From JAJFHI01 sp050633705 (GTDB taxonomy: Bacteria > Pseudomonadota > Alphaproteobacteria > Rhizobiales > Hyphomicrobiaceae), in the NCBI GenBank assembly GCA_050633705.1, contig JBOEGZ010000004.1:1-64000 (forward strand): DNA of 64,000 nt, in the 5' to 3' direction. This document shows, piece by piece, positions 35,768-43,901 of the stretch. The first letter of the stretch is position 1. Each line of letters begins with the position of its first letter. The notes beneath the pieces were generated by a model. It worked only from the letters and a program-made list of their open reading frames with translations, did no database searches and was not told where the DNA came from. The translations under genes and the position numbers were made by a program.

Positions 35768-37534
35768 ATGGCACGCGAGATGACAGGCGCTGAGATGGTC
35801 ATCAAGGCTTTGTCGGACCAGGGGGTAGAGCATATCTTTGGCTATCCTGGTGGTGCGGTTTTGCCGATCTATGATGAATTGTTTCAGCAGGACAAAGTGA
35901 ACCACGTGTTGGTGCGCCAGGAAGGCGGAGCTGTTCATGCTGCTGAAGGTTATGCCCGTTCAACCGGAAAAGTTGGTGCTGTCCTGGTGACATCGGGACC
36001 TGGTGCGACGAATGCTGTGACTGGTCTGACCGACGCGTTGATGGATTCTATTCCATTGGTTTGCATCACGGGTCAGGTTCCATCTCACTTGATTGGCAAT
36101 GATGCCTTCCAGGAATGTGACACCGTTGGCATTACCCGTCCTTGCACAAAGCACAACTGGCTTGTGAAGGACGTTAAAGATTTGCCGCGAATTCTGCATG
36201 AAGCGTTTTTGATTGCCAAAAGCGGCCGACCTGGTCCGGTTGTTGTTGATATCCCTAAAGACGTACAGTTTGCCAAAGGCAATTATGTCGGCCCGAGCAA
36301 CATCGCCCACAAAACCTACCGTCCACAACTCAAGCCTGAGCAAGAGGGTGTTCGTCAAGCGGTCGAAATGATCGCCAACGCCAAGAGGCCGGTTTTTTAC
36401 ACCGGCGGGGGCGTAATCAACTCTGGTCCCAAGGCCTGCAAGTTGCTGCGCGATTTGGTGCGACTGACGAACTATCCAATTACATCAACGCTGATGGGGC
36501 TTGGCGCATATCCGGCGAGCGAGAAGAACTGGCTTGGCATGTTGGGTATGCACGGCACCTACGAATCCAACATGGCAATGCATGATTGCGATCTGATGGT
36601 TTGCATTGGTGCACGCTTTGACGATCGCATCACGGGCCGTCTTGATGGGTTCTCGCCAAATTCGAAAAAGATCCACATCGATATCGATCCGTCTTCGATC
36701 AACAAGACCGTTCACGTTGACTTGCCGATCATCGGCGATGTTGCCTATGTGTTGGAAGATATGGTGCGGGTATGGAAATCGCAGTCGCCGCAGCTTGACA
36801 AAACAGCACACAAGGCGTGGTGGAAAAAGATTGACACTTGGCGCGCTAAGAAATCACTGGCCTACAAGCACAACTCCGACGTGATCATGCCGCAATATGC
36901 CGTCGAACGGCTTTACGAACTTACGAAGGATCGCGATCCTTATGTTTCGACGGAAGTCGGTCAGCACCAAATGTGGGCGGCACAATTCTTCAATTTTGAA
37001 GATCCAAACCGGTGGCTGACATCGGGTGGACTTGGCACGATGGGGTATGGTCTGCCAGCAGCCATTGGCGCACAAATGGCCCACCCCAAATCGTTGTGCA
37101 TAGATATTGCCGGTGATGCCTCAATCTTGATGAATATTCAGGAGTGCTCTACGGCGGTGCAGTATCGACTGCCAATCAAGGTCTTCATTCTCAACAATCA
37201 ATATATGGGAATGGTTCGCCAGTGGCAGCAGCTCCTGCACGGCAATCGTTTGAGCGAGAGCTACACGGAAGCCTTGCCCGACTTTGTGAAGCTTGCCCAA
37301 GCTTATGGTTGGAAAGGGATGTCGTGCGATAAACCGGGCGATCTTGATGATGCGATTCAAGAGATGATCGATACGCCGGAGCCTGTGATCTTTGATTGCC
37401 GCGTTGCGGCATTGGCGAACTGTTTTCCAATGATCCCATCTGGCAAAGCGCACAATGAAATGCTGTTGGGTGAGGATATTAGCGATGAAGACGTTGGCAA
37501 TGCGATCGATGAGAAGGGCAAAGTCTTGGTCTAG
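35768..37534 (+). CDS. ilvB: Acetolactate synthase large subunit
   Basis: A 588-residue ThDP enzyme. GYPGGAVLPIYDELF and VRQEGGAVHAAEGYARSTG contain the catalytic glutamate region; an FAD-type middle domain follows; the ThDP/Mg motif is IAGDASILMNIQE with NNQYMGMVRQWQ. It condenses two pyruvates, or pyruvate and 2-oxobutyrate, for valine, leucine and isoleucine synthesis. The regulatory subunit ilvH lies 770 bases downstream, separated by a glutathione S-transferase gene. A GGGGAGA site precedes the ATG. Confidence 0.96.
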   Translation: MAREMTGAEMVIKALSDQGVEHIFGYPGGAVLPIYDELFQQDKVNHVLVRQEGGAVHAAEGYARSTGKVGAVLVTSGPGATNAVTGLTDALMDSIPLVCITGQVPSHLIGNDAFQECDTVGITRPCTKHNWLVKDVKDLPRILHEAFLIAKSGRPGPVVVDIPKDVQFAKGNYVGPSNIAHKTYRPQLKPEQEGVRQAVEMIANAKRPVFYTGGGVINSGPKACKLLRDLVRLTNYPITSTLMGLGAYPASEKNWLGMLGMHGTYESNMAMHDCDLMVCIGARFDDRITGRLDGFSPNSKKIHIDIDPSSINKTVHVDLPIIGDVAYVLEDMVRVWKSQSPQLDKTAHKAWWKKIDTWRAKKSLAYKHNSDVIMPQYAVERLYELTKDRDPYVSTEVGQHQMWAAQFFNFEDPNRWLTSGGLGTMGYGLPAAIGAQMAHPKSLCIDIAGDASILMNIQECSTAVQYRLPIKVFILNNQYMGMVRQWQQLLHGNRLSESYTEALPDFVKLAQAYGWKGMSCDKPGDLDDAIQEMIDTPEPVIFDCRVAALANCFPMIPSGKAHNEMLLGEDISDEDVGNAIDEKGKVLV

Positions 37535-37573
37535 TGCAGTGTTGTACGTGGCTAGAACTTGTGCAGACACATC

Positions 37574-38257
37574 ATGCATTTATTTATCGCAAACAAACTT
37601 TACTCGTCATGGTCGATGCGCCCCTGGTTGGTGTTGACGGCTTCAGATATCGCCTTTGACGAAACCGTCATTGCGCTTCGTCGTGACGATACGGCCGGGA
37701 AAATTGCTAAGATTTCTCCGACCGGAAAAGTTCCCGTCCTCGTCGATGGAGACATCAGGATTTGGGAAAGCTTGGCGGTGATTGAATATCTTTCGGAGAA
37801 ATTTCCGGATAAGACCATATGGCCTCGGGATGTTGACGCGCGTGCGCATGCACGATCGATTTCTTCTGAGATGCTGGCAGGGTTTCAACCGTTGCGTAAA
37901 GCCTGCCCCATGAATCTTGGCAAGTTGTTTGCGCCGCTCAATTGGGATGAAGACGTGTTGGCCAATGTCAGACGGATCGAACAGCTCTGGCGCCATGCGC
38001 GGGCGAGATTTAGCAATGGTGGAAAATTTCTTTTCGGAGAATTTAGCGGGGCTGATGCGATGTATGCCCCGGTTGCGTCGCGATTAAAAACCTATGGCTT
38101 TGATGTTGGCGACGACACCAAAGCATATATGCAAGCGGTGTTCACCCATCCATCATTCGTAAAATGGACGCGCGAAGCGCTGGCCGAGCCCTGGACAATC
38201 GACGATTATGAAGACGGGTTCACCGTTCGAGAAACCTTTGAGCGAAAAACGAATTAG
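37574..38257 (+). CDS. Glutathione S-transferase family protein
   Basis: A 227-residue GST. The thioredoxin-fold N-terminus starts MHLFIANKLYSSWSMRPWLV with SPTGKVPVLVDG and WESLAVIEYLSE as the glutathione-binding elements; the helical C-terminal domain follows. The YSSWSMRP motif indicates a serine-type active site. It lies in the same direction 39 bases after ilvB and 47 bases before ilvH, so it is almost certainly cotranscribed with acetolactate synthase. No link to branched-chain synthesis is known to me. An upstream in-frame TTG at 37559 is less likely as start. Confidence 0.9.
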   Translation: MHLFIANKLYSSWSMRPWLVLTASDIAFDETVIALRRDDTAGKIAKISPTGKVPVLVDGDIRIWESLAVIEYLSEKFPDKTIWPRDVDARAHARSISSEMLAGFQPLRKACPMNLGKLFAPLNWDEDVLANVRRIEQLWRHARARFSNGGKFLFGEFSGADAMYAPVASRLKTYGFDVGDDTKAYMQAVFTHPSFVKWTREALAEPWTIDDYEDGFTVRETFERKTN

Positions 38258-38304
38258 GTTCTCGAAAGAGGTCTAGAGTTTTAAAAACTTGAGAGAAAAA
38301 AGAC

Positions 38305-38862
38305 ATGGCAGATACAGCCACACAAAGTCATTACCCATCCCAGTTGGTGGACGAAACCATCGTTTCGCGGACGCTGTCTGTCATCGTTGACAACGAGCCA
38401 GGCGTTTTGGCGCGTGTGATCGGGTTGTTTTCCGGGCGCGGCTATAACATCGATAGTCTGACTGTGACGGAAACCGAGCACGAGAAACATATTTCGCGCA
38501 TCACCATTATCACCAAAGGCACGCCAATGATTATCGAGCAGATCAAGCATCAGCTTGAGCGCTTGGTTCCCGTGCATCGAGTTCGTGATTTAACATCGCA
38601 AGGCAATCCTCTAGAGCGCGAATTGGCGCTTGTGAAGGTGGCGGGCAAAGGTGAAAAGCGCATCGAAGCCCTGCGTATGGCGGAAATATTCAGAGCCAAT
38701 GTGATCGATGCCTCAACCGAGCATTTTGTGTTCGAGATAACAGGAAAGACATCGAAGATCGAACAGTTCCTGGCAGTTATGTGGGAACTGGGTCTGGTCG
38801 AGCTTTCGCGCACTGGTATCGCAGCGATTGACCGTGGGGCGCAAAGTGTGGCGGACCAATAA
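38305..38862 (+). CDS. ilvH: Acetolactate synthase small (regulatory) subunit
   Basis: A 185-residue protein with the ACT domain at the N-terminus (RTLSVIVDNEPGVLARVIGL, GRGYNIDSLTV), which binds valine for feedback control, and a C-terminal activating domain ending near GIAAIDRG. Length is normal for IlvH. It acts with IlvB encoded upstream. A strong terminator follows at 38877. Confidence 0.96.
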   Translation: MADTATQSHYPSQLVDETIVSRTLSVIVDNEPGVLARVIGLFSGRGYNIDSLTVTETEHEKHISRITIITKGTPMIIEQIKHQLERLVPVHRVRDLTSQGNPLERELALVKVAGKGEKRIEALRMAEIFRANVIDASTEHFVFEITGKTSKIEQFLAVMWELGLVELSRTGIAAIDRGAQSVADQ

Positions 38863-38876
38863 GGTGTTGCGCAAAA

Positions 38877-38904
38877 AAAATCGCGCTTTTGGTCGCGCGA
38901 TTTT
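38877..38904. terminator. Bidirectional terminator between ilvH and the DUF1190 gene
   Basis: A 10-bp stem (AAAATCGCGC with GCGCGATTTT) and an 8-base loop. Extra A residues on the left and T residues on the right allow termination on both strands, for ilvH and for the convergent lipoprotein gene. Confidence 0.88.
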
Positions 38905-38937
38905 CTTTGTTGTTTCTGCTTTTAATAGGTTGTCTTG

Positions 38938-39486
38938 CTAGTAAACGCCCTTGGCCGTGAAATCGAGCTTGTTGTAGCGTTCGTAGGCTGCAATCGATCT
39001 TTTAGAAAACGATACTTGAAGTTGGTTTTCCAAATAGCTGGTACCATCGGCTGAAACAAAACCTTCCTGCTTTTCCTCTTTGACGGGGTATAGCGGAATG
39101 CATTCAGGTGGGGCTGGTTCGCGAACCACTTCGCCTTCTTCACCTGTTGGTTCTGGCACAACATCGACCGTAACAAGAAAAGCCATCAGCTTGACGCGAT
39201 AGAACTCATCGAAAGAGCGTTCGCACCGATTTTGACCCTCGACAGATTCACATTTGCGAAGGCTTGGGTGTGTCGCGGCGGTTTTATTGTGCTGTTCGAT
39301 TGCCGCATCGATAAGTTTTTCACACTGTTCAGCTTCCAGCAGACCACCGTCCACGCAGTCGGAGCTGGACACATAGATCGACTGCTTGATCGTTGAGTCC
39401 ACTTTTTTGCTGCTTCCGCCCCCGCCGCAGGCCGCAAGCGGGATGGTCAAAATGCTGAACATTGCCAATTGGATTAGTCTGCGCAT
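38938..39486 (-). CDS. DUF1190 (YgiB-like) lipoprotein
   Basis: A 182-residue predicted lipoprotein: basic N-terminus, hydrophobic run, and lipobox IPLAAC with the lipidated cysteine at residue 20, followed by a Gly/Ser linker. The mature domain has conserved cysteines (SDCVDGG, EQCEKL, KCESVEG, RCERS) and VKLMAFLVTV, as in the DUF1190 family. Function unknown; location is the envelope. The lysine and serine after the lipidated cysteine do not resemble the Asp+2 retention signal of E. coli. Confidence 0.75.
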   Translation of the reverse strand: MRRLIQLAMFSILTIPLAACGGGGSSKKVDSTIKQSIYVSSSDCVDGGLLEAEQCEKLIDAAIEQHNKTAATHPSLRKCESVEGQNRCERSFDEFYRVKLMAFLVTVDVVPEPTGEEGEVVREPAPPECIPLYPVKEEKQEGFVSADGTSYLENQLQVSFSKRSIAAYERYNKLDFTAKGVY

Positions 39487-39558
39487 ATCAATCTCTCACC
39501 AGTCTGGGTGTATGCGCGCCAGTGTACATTTGAGCTGTTGCGGTTCGGTTAATGAGAG

Positions 39559-39810
39559 CTAAACGCGTGTCAAAAAACACCTTTCCGGCATTAAATCTGG
39601 AAGATTGGGGCCAAAAGCCGAAAACGTCGCATCATTATTGTCGACAAGATGCAAATTTCGGCCATTTGAACCGTTGAATTCCAGGGCTTTCCAGTAGTAG
39701 GTTCGCGCGTCACCGCCAGCGCACGTGTTTTCACGTTTCAGCCGCTGCGATTTCTCAGACAAACCCCACACCAGCATCTGCCATTTTGGTCGGGTGCTCG
39801 TGCAACTCAT
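39559..39810 (-). CDS. Doubtful small open frame upstream of ilvC
   Basis: An 83-residue frame with ATG at 39810, divergent from ilvC. The middle (GGDARTYYWKALEFNGSNG, then NLHLVDNNDATFSAFG) looks more like protein than random translation. No signal peptide or strong ribosome site is seen. It lies next to the DUF1190 lipoprotein on the same strand and could be a decayed or small envelope protein. The rest of 39487-39824 holds nothing I can assign except the ilvC ribosome site. Confidence 0.3.
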   Translation of the reverse strand: MSCTSTRPKWQMLVWGLSEKSQRLKRENTCAGGDARTYYWKALEFNGSNGRNLHLVDNNDATFSAFGPNLPDLMPERCFLTRV

Positions 39811-39824
39811 TTGAGAGGAAGACC

Positions 39825-40844
39825 ATGCGCGTCTATTACGATCGGGATGCCGACATCAATCTAATCAAGGGCAAAAAAGTGGTGATCGTCGGATACGGCA
39901 GCCAAGGTCACGCGCACGCTCTAAACTTGAAAGACTCTGGCGTTAAAGACCTGGCGATTGCACTTCGCAAAGGCTCATCATCGGCGGCGAAAGCAGAAGC
40001 TGAAGGTTTGCAAGTTATGGAGGTCTCTGAAGCTGCCAAATGGGCCGATGTTGTCATGATGCTGACGCCGGACGAACTGCAGGCTGAAATCTATGAAGAA
40101 CACCTTGAGCCGAATATGAAGCAGGGTGCAGCTTTGCTATTTGCGCACGGATTAGCTGTTCACTTCTCATTGATTGAACCTCGTGGCGATCTTGACGTTG
40201 GCATGATCGCGCCGAAAGGTCCTGGACATACGGTCCGTGGTGAATATCAAAAAGGTGGCGGTGTGCCATGCTTGATTGCGATTCAACAAGACAAGAGCGG
40301 TAATGCTCATGACCTATTCTTATCCTACGCATGCGGCGTTGGTGGTGGACGTTCTGGGATTATTGAAACAACATTTAAAGAAGAATGTGAAACAGACTTG
40401 TTTGGTGAACAGGTTGTGTTGTGTGGCGGCTTGGTTGAATTGATCCGCGGCGGTTTCGAAACTCTGGTCGAAGCTGGATATGCGCCTGAAATGGCCTATT
40501 TCGAGTGCTTGCACGAAGTGAAGCTGATTGTTGACCTGATTTATGAAGGCGGTATTGCCAACATGAATTACTCAATTTCCAACACGGCGGAATTTGGCGA
40601 GTATCACACAGGCCCCAAAATCGTCACAAGCGAAACCAAAGAGGCCATGCGCAAGGCATTGCGGGATATTCAGTCAGGTGAATTCACGACGGAATGGATT
40701 CGCGAGTGCAAGGCAGGTCAACCGAAGTTCAAGGCAACCCGCCGTATGCACGATGCGCACCAGATCGAAGAAGTTGGTGAAAAGCTACGCGGCATGATGC
40801 CTTGGATCAAATCCAATTCGCTCGTCGACAAGGCGAAGAACTAA
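39825..40844 (+). CDS. ilvC: Ketol-acid reductoisomerase
   Basis: A 339-residue class I KARI. The NADPH motif GYGSQGHAHALNL is followed by the specificity loop ALRKGSSSAAKA, then GPGHTVRGEY and the metal-binding acidic helices (IETTFKEECETDLFGEQ, LCGGLVELI). It isomerises and reduces acetolactate or acetohydroxybutyrate to the dihydroxy acids. The ATG at 39825 with GAGAGGA is preferred over an in-frame start at 39786. It ends with a terminator at 40924. Confidence 0.97.
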   Translation: MRVYYDRDADINLIKGKKVVIVGYGSQGHAHALNLKDSGVKDLAIALRKGSSSAAKAEAEGLQVMEVSEAAKWADVVMMLTPDELQAEIYEEHLEPNMKQGAALLFAHGLAVHFSLIEPRGDLDVGMIAPKGPGHTVRGEYQKGGGVPCLIAIQQDKSGNAHDLFLSYACGVGGGRSGIIETTFKEECETDLFGEQVVLCGGLVELIRGGFETLVEAGYAPEMAYFECLHEVKLIVDLIYEGGIANMNYSISNTAEFGEYHTGPKIVTSETKEAMRKALRDIQSGEFTTEWIRECKAGQPKFKATRRMHDAHQIEEVGEKLRGMMPWIKSNSLVDKAKN

Positions 40845-40923
40845 ACGTACGCAACTGAGTTGGGAGAATTGGCCAGCAGAGTTGCTTGCTTGTTAGTTCT
40901 CAACTGATTCACTACGAAAAGTG

Positions 40924-40955
40924 AAATGGCTGGCCGAAAGGTTGGCCATTTTTTT
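40924..40955 (+). terminator. Rho-independent terminator after ilvC
   Basis: A 12-bp stem with three G-T wobbles (40924-40935 with 40940-40951), a GAAA tetraloop and seven T at 40949-40955. It is 80 bases after the ilvC stop. Confidence 0.85.
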
Positions 40956-40999
40956 GCGATTGGCGGTGCGGAAATGCTCTAACCTTTCGCGCAGTTTTT

Positions 41000-41110
41000 G
41001 AGCAAATTCCGGTGTGCGTGGATCTGTGTGCATAGATTGTTGTGGCAGTGAGGCTCTGGTGTCCTAGTAGCCGATTGCAGAATTGGACATGATGTCCGTC
41101 TAAGACAACG
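41000..41110 (-). pseudogene. C-terminal relic of a tyrosine recombinase (integrase)
   Basis: On the minus strand the segment 41027-41071 encodes RLLGHQSLTATTIYAH, which matches the end of tyrosine recombinases: the LGH histidine and the nucleophile tyrosine of IYAH at the right spacing. Neither the upstream catalytic Arg...HxxR region nor a start is present, and the frame then runs without homology through the ilvC terminator. It is therefore a decayed remnant of a mobile element. The motif match is strong, but the limits of the relic are approximate. Confidence 0.6.
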
Positions 41111-41139
41111 CTGATTGCTTGAACGCTTTGCAGTAAAGC

Positions 41140-41480
41140 CCACCGAAAAACCCGCGACACCGCGTCGGGGAGGGAGGTGTGTGGCGGAGCGAAGCCACGA
41201 ATTTTCCGGTGGCGAACACAACAGCGATCTGAGACGGCTCATGTCTCCACTGCTATGCCCGTAGATACGGGCGGCGGAAAAAGCGGGGTACACCGCCGCC
41301 CGTTGGACCTCACCCATGCAGGTGTGGTCCTAAGCCCGGCGTGAACGGGCTTGGGAGCGCCAAACACAAAGCCCCGTTGGGCGTGTGAATGGCGATAAGC
41401 TTGGAATTGAACAAAACTGACGAAGGTGGACCGAACTCGGGCAGCGAAACGCTACGGAAGGGTTGGTCGACGCAGTTCAA
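41140..41480 (+). ncRNA. Structured GC-rich segment, possible group II intron domain I relic or other RNA
   Basis: A chain of hairpins runs through this gene-free stretch: GTGGC/GCCAC (about 41182-41199), GAGAC/GTCTC (41231-41247), GCCCGT/ACGGGC (41257-41272) competing with a 9-bp GGGCGGCGG/CCGCCGCCC stem (41269-41302), GGACC..GGTCC (41305-41330), AAGCCCG/CGGGCTT (41332-41352), and a nested CGCC-CAC-GCCC/GGGC-GTG-GGCG stem (about 41358-41394). A GTGTG that could be an intron 5' end lies at 41177-41183. No reverse transcriptase or domain V hairpin is visible downstream. The density of stems supports an RNA; the intron assignment is a guess. Confidence 0.4.
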
Positions 41481-41911
41481 TATGATGTGATGTGATGAGT
41501 TCGTTTCCCCCCGAACCCTGAATACGCGAAGCCAAATCCCACCCTAGCCTGCGCATTTTCCCTAGACTTAGAAGATGATGTCTTCCGTTTAACAGTCTCG
41601 ATGTAAACTGCGTCGCGAGGCAAGAGCATGGTTGAAACGTGGCCAAACTGAGACACTCGGGAATAAATCTATTTTTTCGCCAACAAATTTATTGAAGGTG
41701 GTTTGGCGATAACAGTGTGGTCAAAACAATGCAGCTATGCTTATCGGTAGTATAACCAAATGTAGTTTCCAAGCGCATTCAAACGCTGTGTTGTCGAATT
41801 TCTGAAGGCTTAAACCCCAAACTTCACAATGCAGCTATAGCGTTTTTTCTGCAAGGCAGAATGATGTGGTTACAGGTGTTTGCGATTTTGCAAATGGGAG
41901 CAGATTCAGAC
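41481..41911. other. AT-rich gene-free stretch
   Basis: About 430 bases after the structured segment and before the stop of the convergent outer-membrane gene. It begins with a small TGATG tandem repeat (about 41482-41497) and becomes AT-rich after 41650. I see no gene, terminator or known RNA in it. Confidence 0.5.
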
Positions 41912-42835
41912 TTAAAAGCGCACGGTTAATCCGGCCCGTAGTGTTGTGAGATCTGCGTCGGTTTCAAAGTGTGTGTTTGCGGCGGTGAAATCCGTTCCAC
42001 CAAAATTATAGTGCAAGGCTTCGATACGTACCGACATCTGTGACGTCAGCTCGAAATCAAGGCCGCCGCCAATGACAAACCCTGTTTGGGATTGGCTTTT
42101 GTCGACGTTCACACCATTGATGGTCACATTGTAATCGATGTTGGAGTAGGCAACGCCGGCAGTTGTGTAGACCAAGATTTGATTCCAGGCATAACCAAGG
42201 CGGGCGCGGGCACTCGTCAGCCAATCAATATTGGGGGCCAAGCGGCCAGTGCCGAATGCTGATTCACTTCCTTCACCAAGTGACCAAATCGCATCGAGTT
42301 CGACACCAGCGACAATATTGCCGAGCGCCAAATCATAACCGATGTAACCGCCTGTCATAAAGCCAGAGAGATCTGCCTCACCAGGCGTTGCCCCCTTTCC
42401 GATGACATCGCCAAAAGCACCGCCGAGGTGGCCGCCAGCATAAAGGCCACGCCAGTGATGAGGGTTTGCTGGCGTGGCGTAATCAGCGGCGGGGGGGATG
42501 TAATAAGCGGGTTGATCCGTTTCATATTGGTCGCGTCGTGGGGCACGAAAGGTGCCACGCTGGGACCCGTCAAAGGGGCGAGTATTGTCTTCTCGGTGGT
42601 AGCCTTGAATGCTGTCTGCTGGCGGTGGCGTGTCGTTGTATCCGCGCCAGCCTGGAAAGGGAGCCTGGTTTTGCGCGTTTGCTGGACGCAGAGATCCCAG
42701 TGCGAGTGCCAGGCACGCGATTGCTCCGATCCCAAGGCGGGATGCCCAGGACAAGCTTGGGCCAGTTGGCTGTTTTCGGTCGACATAAATTGGAAGCATT
42801 GGCTCGCGAACGCGAGCCGGTGTGACAACAACCAT
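41912..42835 (-). CDS. Outer membrane beta-barrel protein (Omp25/porin-like)
   Basis: A 307-residue protein. After a signal peptide (hydrophobic residues about 33-50, ending PANAQ) comes a Pro/Arg/Tyr-rich linker of about 75 residues, then an eight-strand-type barrel starting GLYAGGHLGGAFG with alternating hydrophobic strands (IGYDLALGNIVAGVELD, ARARLGYAWNQILVYTTAG) and the terminal phenylalanine of LRAGLTVRF required for outer-membrane insertion. It resembles the Omp25/Omp31 group of Hyphomicrobiales. The N-region is longer than usual; a start at codon 13 is possible, but the ATG at 42835 has AGGA 7 bases upstream. Confidence 0.87.
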   Translation of the reverse strand: MVVVTPARVREPMLPIYVDRKQPTGPSLSWASRLGIGAIACLALALGSLRPANAQNQAPFPGWRGYNDTPPPADSIQGYHREDNTRPFDGSQRGTFRAPRRDQYETDQPAYYIPPAADYATPANPHHWRGLYAGGHLGGAFGDVIGKGATPGEADLSGFMTGGYIGYDLALGNIVAGVELDAIWSLGEGSESAFGTGRLAPNIDWLTSARARLGYAWNQILVYTTAGVAYSNIDYNVTINGVNVDKSQSQTGFVIGGGLDFELTSQMSVRIEALHYNFGGTDFTAANTHFETDADLTTLRAGLTVRF

Positions 42836-42975
42836 AATCAGTCCTGACGCAATACAAACTTAGAACAATTGGTTCCAGGACCGAGATGAATGATATCAAG
42901 GTCCTGTTAACTTTGTGCCAGGGTAATGGTTAGGAAAGTCTTAACGCGGGAAGACGGCTGACCGTTGGTATATGG

Positions 42976-43755
42976 GTGACGCGTTATGAATTTGTGCGAT
43001 TGTTGCCAGCGGGGAAAGGCGGAGGAGCAGTGACTGAGACGGGAGGTATTGAGGAGGGTCGTGTTCGATTAATCTCACAAGTCAAACTTCGTGAGGTCAA
43101 ACAGACTTGGGAATTTGGCACGCGTTATCGCCGTGAGATCGATGCGAATTGGCAGCGTGGCTTGCGGGAAAATCCGGGATATTTCAACGGCCGCGTCTTT
43201 ATGTTGACGAAGGGCGAGAATATCGCCAGTGGGTTTGCTGGTGAATTGATGGCTGTTGACTTCAAAGATTTCATCTATTGGCGCGATCACCCAGACCTCG
43301 ATACGACCGTTTATGATTGCTTTGGTTCAGCGCTCGTTGTTTCGTGCGACGGTGCCATTATGTTGGGGCGCCAGCGCAATGGCAATATCAATGCTGGGCT
43401 GACGTATTTTCCAGGTGGATTTATCGATGAGCGAGATGTTGGTCTTGATGGGGGCATTGACATCCGACAAAGTGTGTTGCGTGAAGTGTTGGAAGAAACA
43501 GGTTTAGAGGCACACGAATTCGCTATTTCTCCAAGTCTGTTGTTGACGACCATTGGCAACCAAGTGTCAATCGGCGTTGAGCTGGCTAGTCCTTTAACCG
43601 CTGTGCAATTGCGCAGAAAAGTCGCGGCCCATCTTGCATCCGATCCTGACGGTGAACTGGAAGGCGTTGTTGTTGCCAAAAGCCATTCAGATCTGTCAGG
43701 TCATCAGGTGCCAGCCTATGCGCGCTGCCTCGTTCGCCATTATTTGCCACAATAA
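42976..43755 (+). CDS. NUDIX-domain hydrolase with an expanded Nudix box
   Basis: A protein of up to 259 residues. The Nudix fold occupies residues about 110-259; FPGGFIDE (145-152) and LREVLEETGLE (168-178) are the two halves of the Nudix box, but they are separated by about 16 residues instead of 7, giving an insertion in the metal-binding helix-loop. The residues REVxEExG are intact, so pyrophosphohydrolase activity is plausible on an unknown nucleoside diphosphate derivative. The GTG at 43030, with GGAGGAG close upstream, may be the true start. Promoter sequences are shared with the divergent outer-membrane gene. Confidence 0.82.
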   Translation: MTRYEFVRLLPAGKGGGAVTETGGIEEGRVRLISQVKLREVKQTWEFGTRYRREIDANWQRGLRENPGYFNGRVFMLTKGENIASGFAGELMAVDFKDFIYWRDHPDLDTTVYDCFGSALVVSCDGAIMLGRQRNGNINAGLTYFPGGFIDERDVGLDGGIDIRQSVLREVLEETGLEAHEFAISPSLLLTTIGNQVSIGVELASPLTAVQLRRKVAAHLASDPDGELEGVVVAKSHSDLSGHQVPAYARCLVRHYLPQ

Positions 43756-43901
43756 AATGACATTTCCCGCCCAAGGGGGCGCGGAAATACTTGGCAGAAG
43801 TCGCGTGGTGGGCCATTGTCCGCGCCGTCTCGTCGACAGGTGTCGATTGAATATCGCGTATCAGATTTGATGATGCCGCGGTGATTTCGGGGGTAGGGCC
43901 T

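Noticed and set aside
40979..41317. 112-residue minus-strand frame spanning the integrase relic and structured region
   Set aside because: It is a different frame from the recombinase motif and its translation (Arg/Ser/Pro-rich) reflects the GC-rich stems; no homology recognised.
41140..41480. tmRNA, RNase P RNA or SRP RNA in the structured segment
   Set aside because: None of the signature segments of these RNAs (tag frame, GAGGAAAGTCCGGGC-like core, SRP tetraloop region) could be found by eye on either strand.
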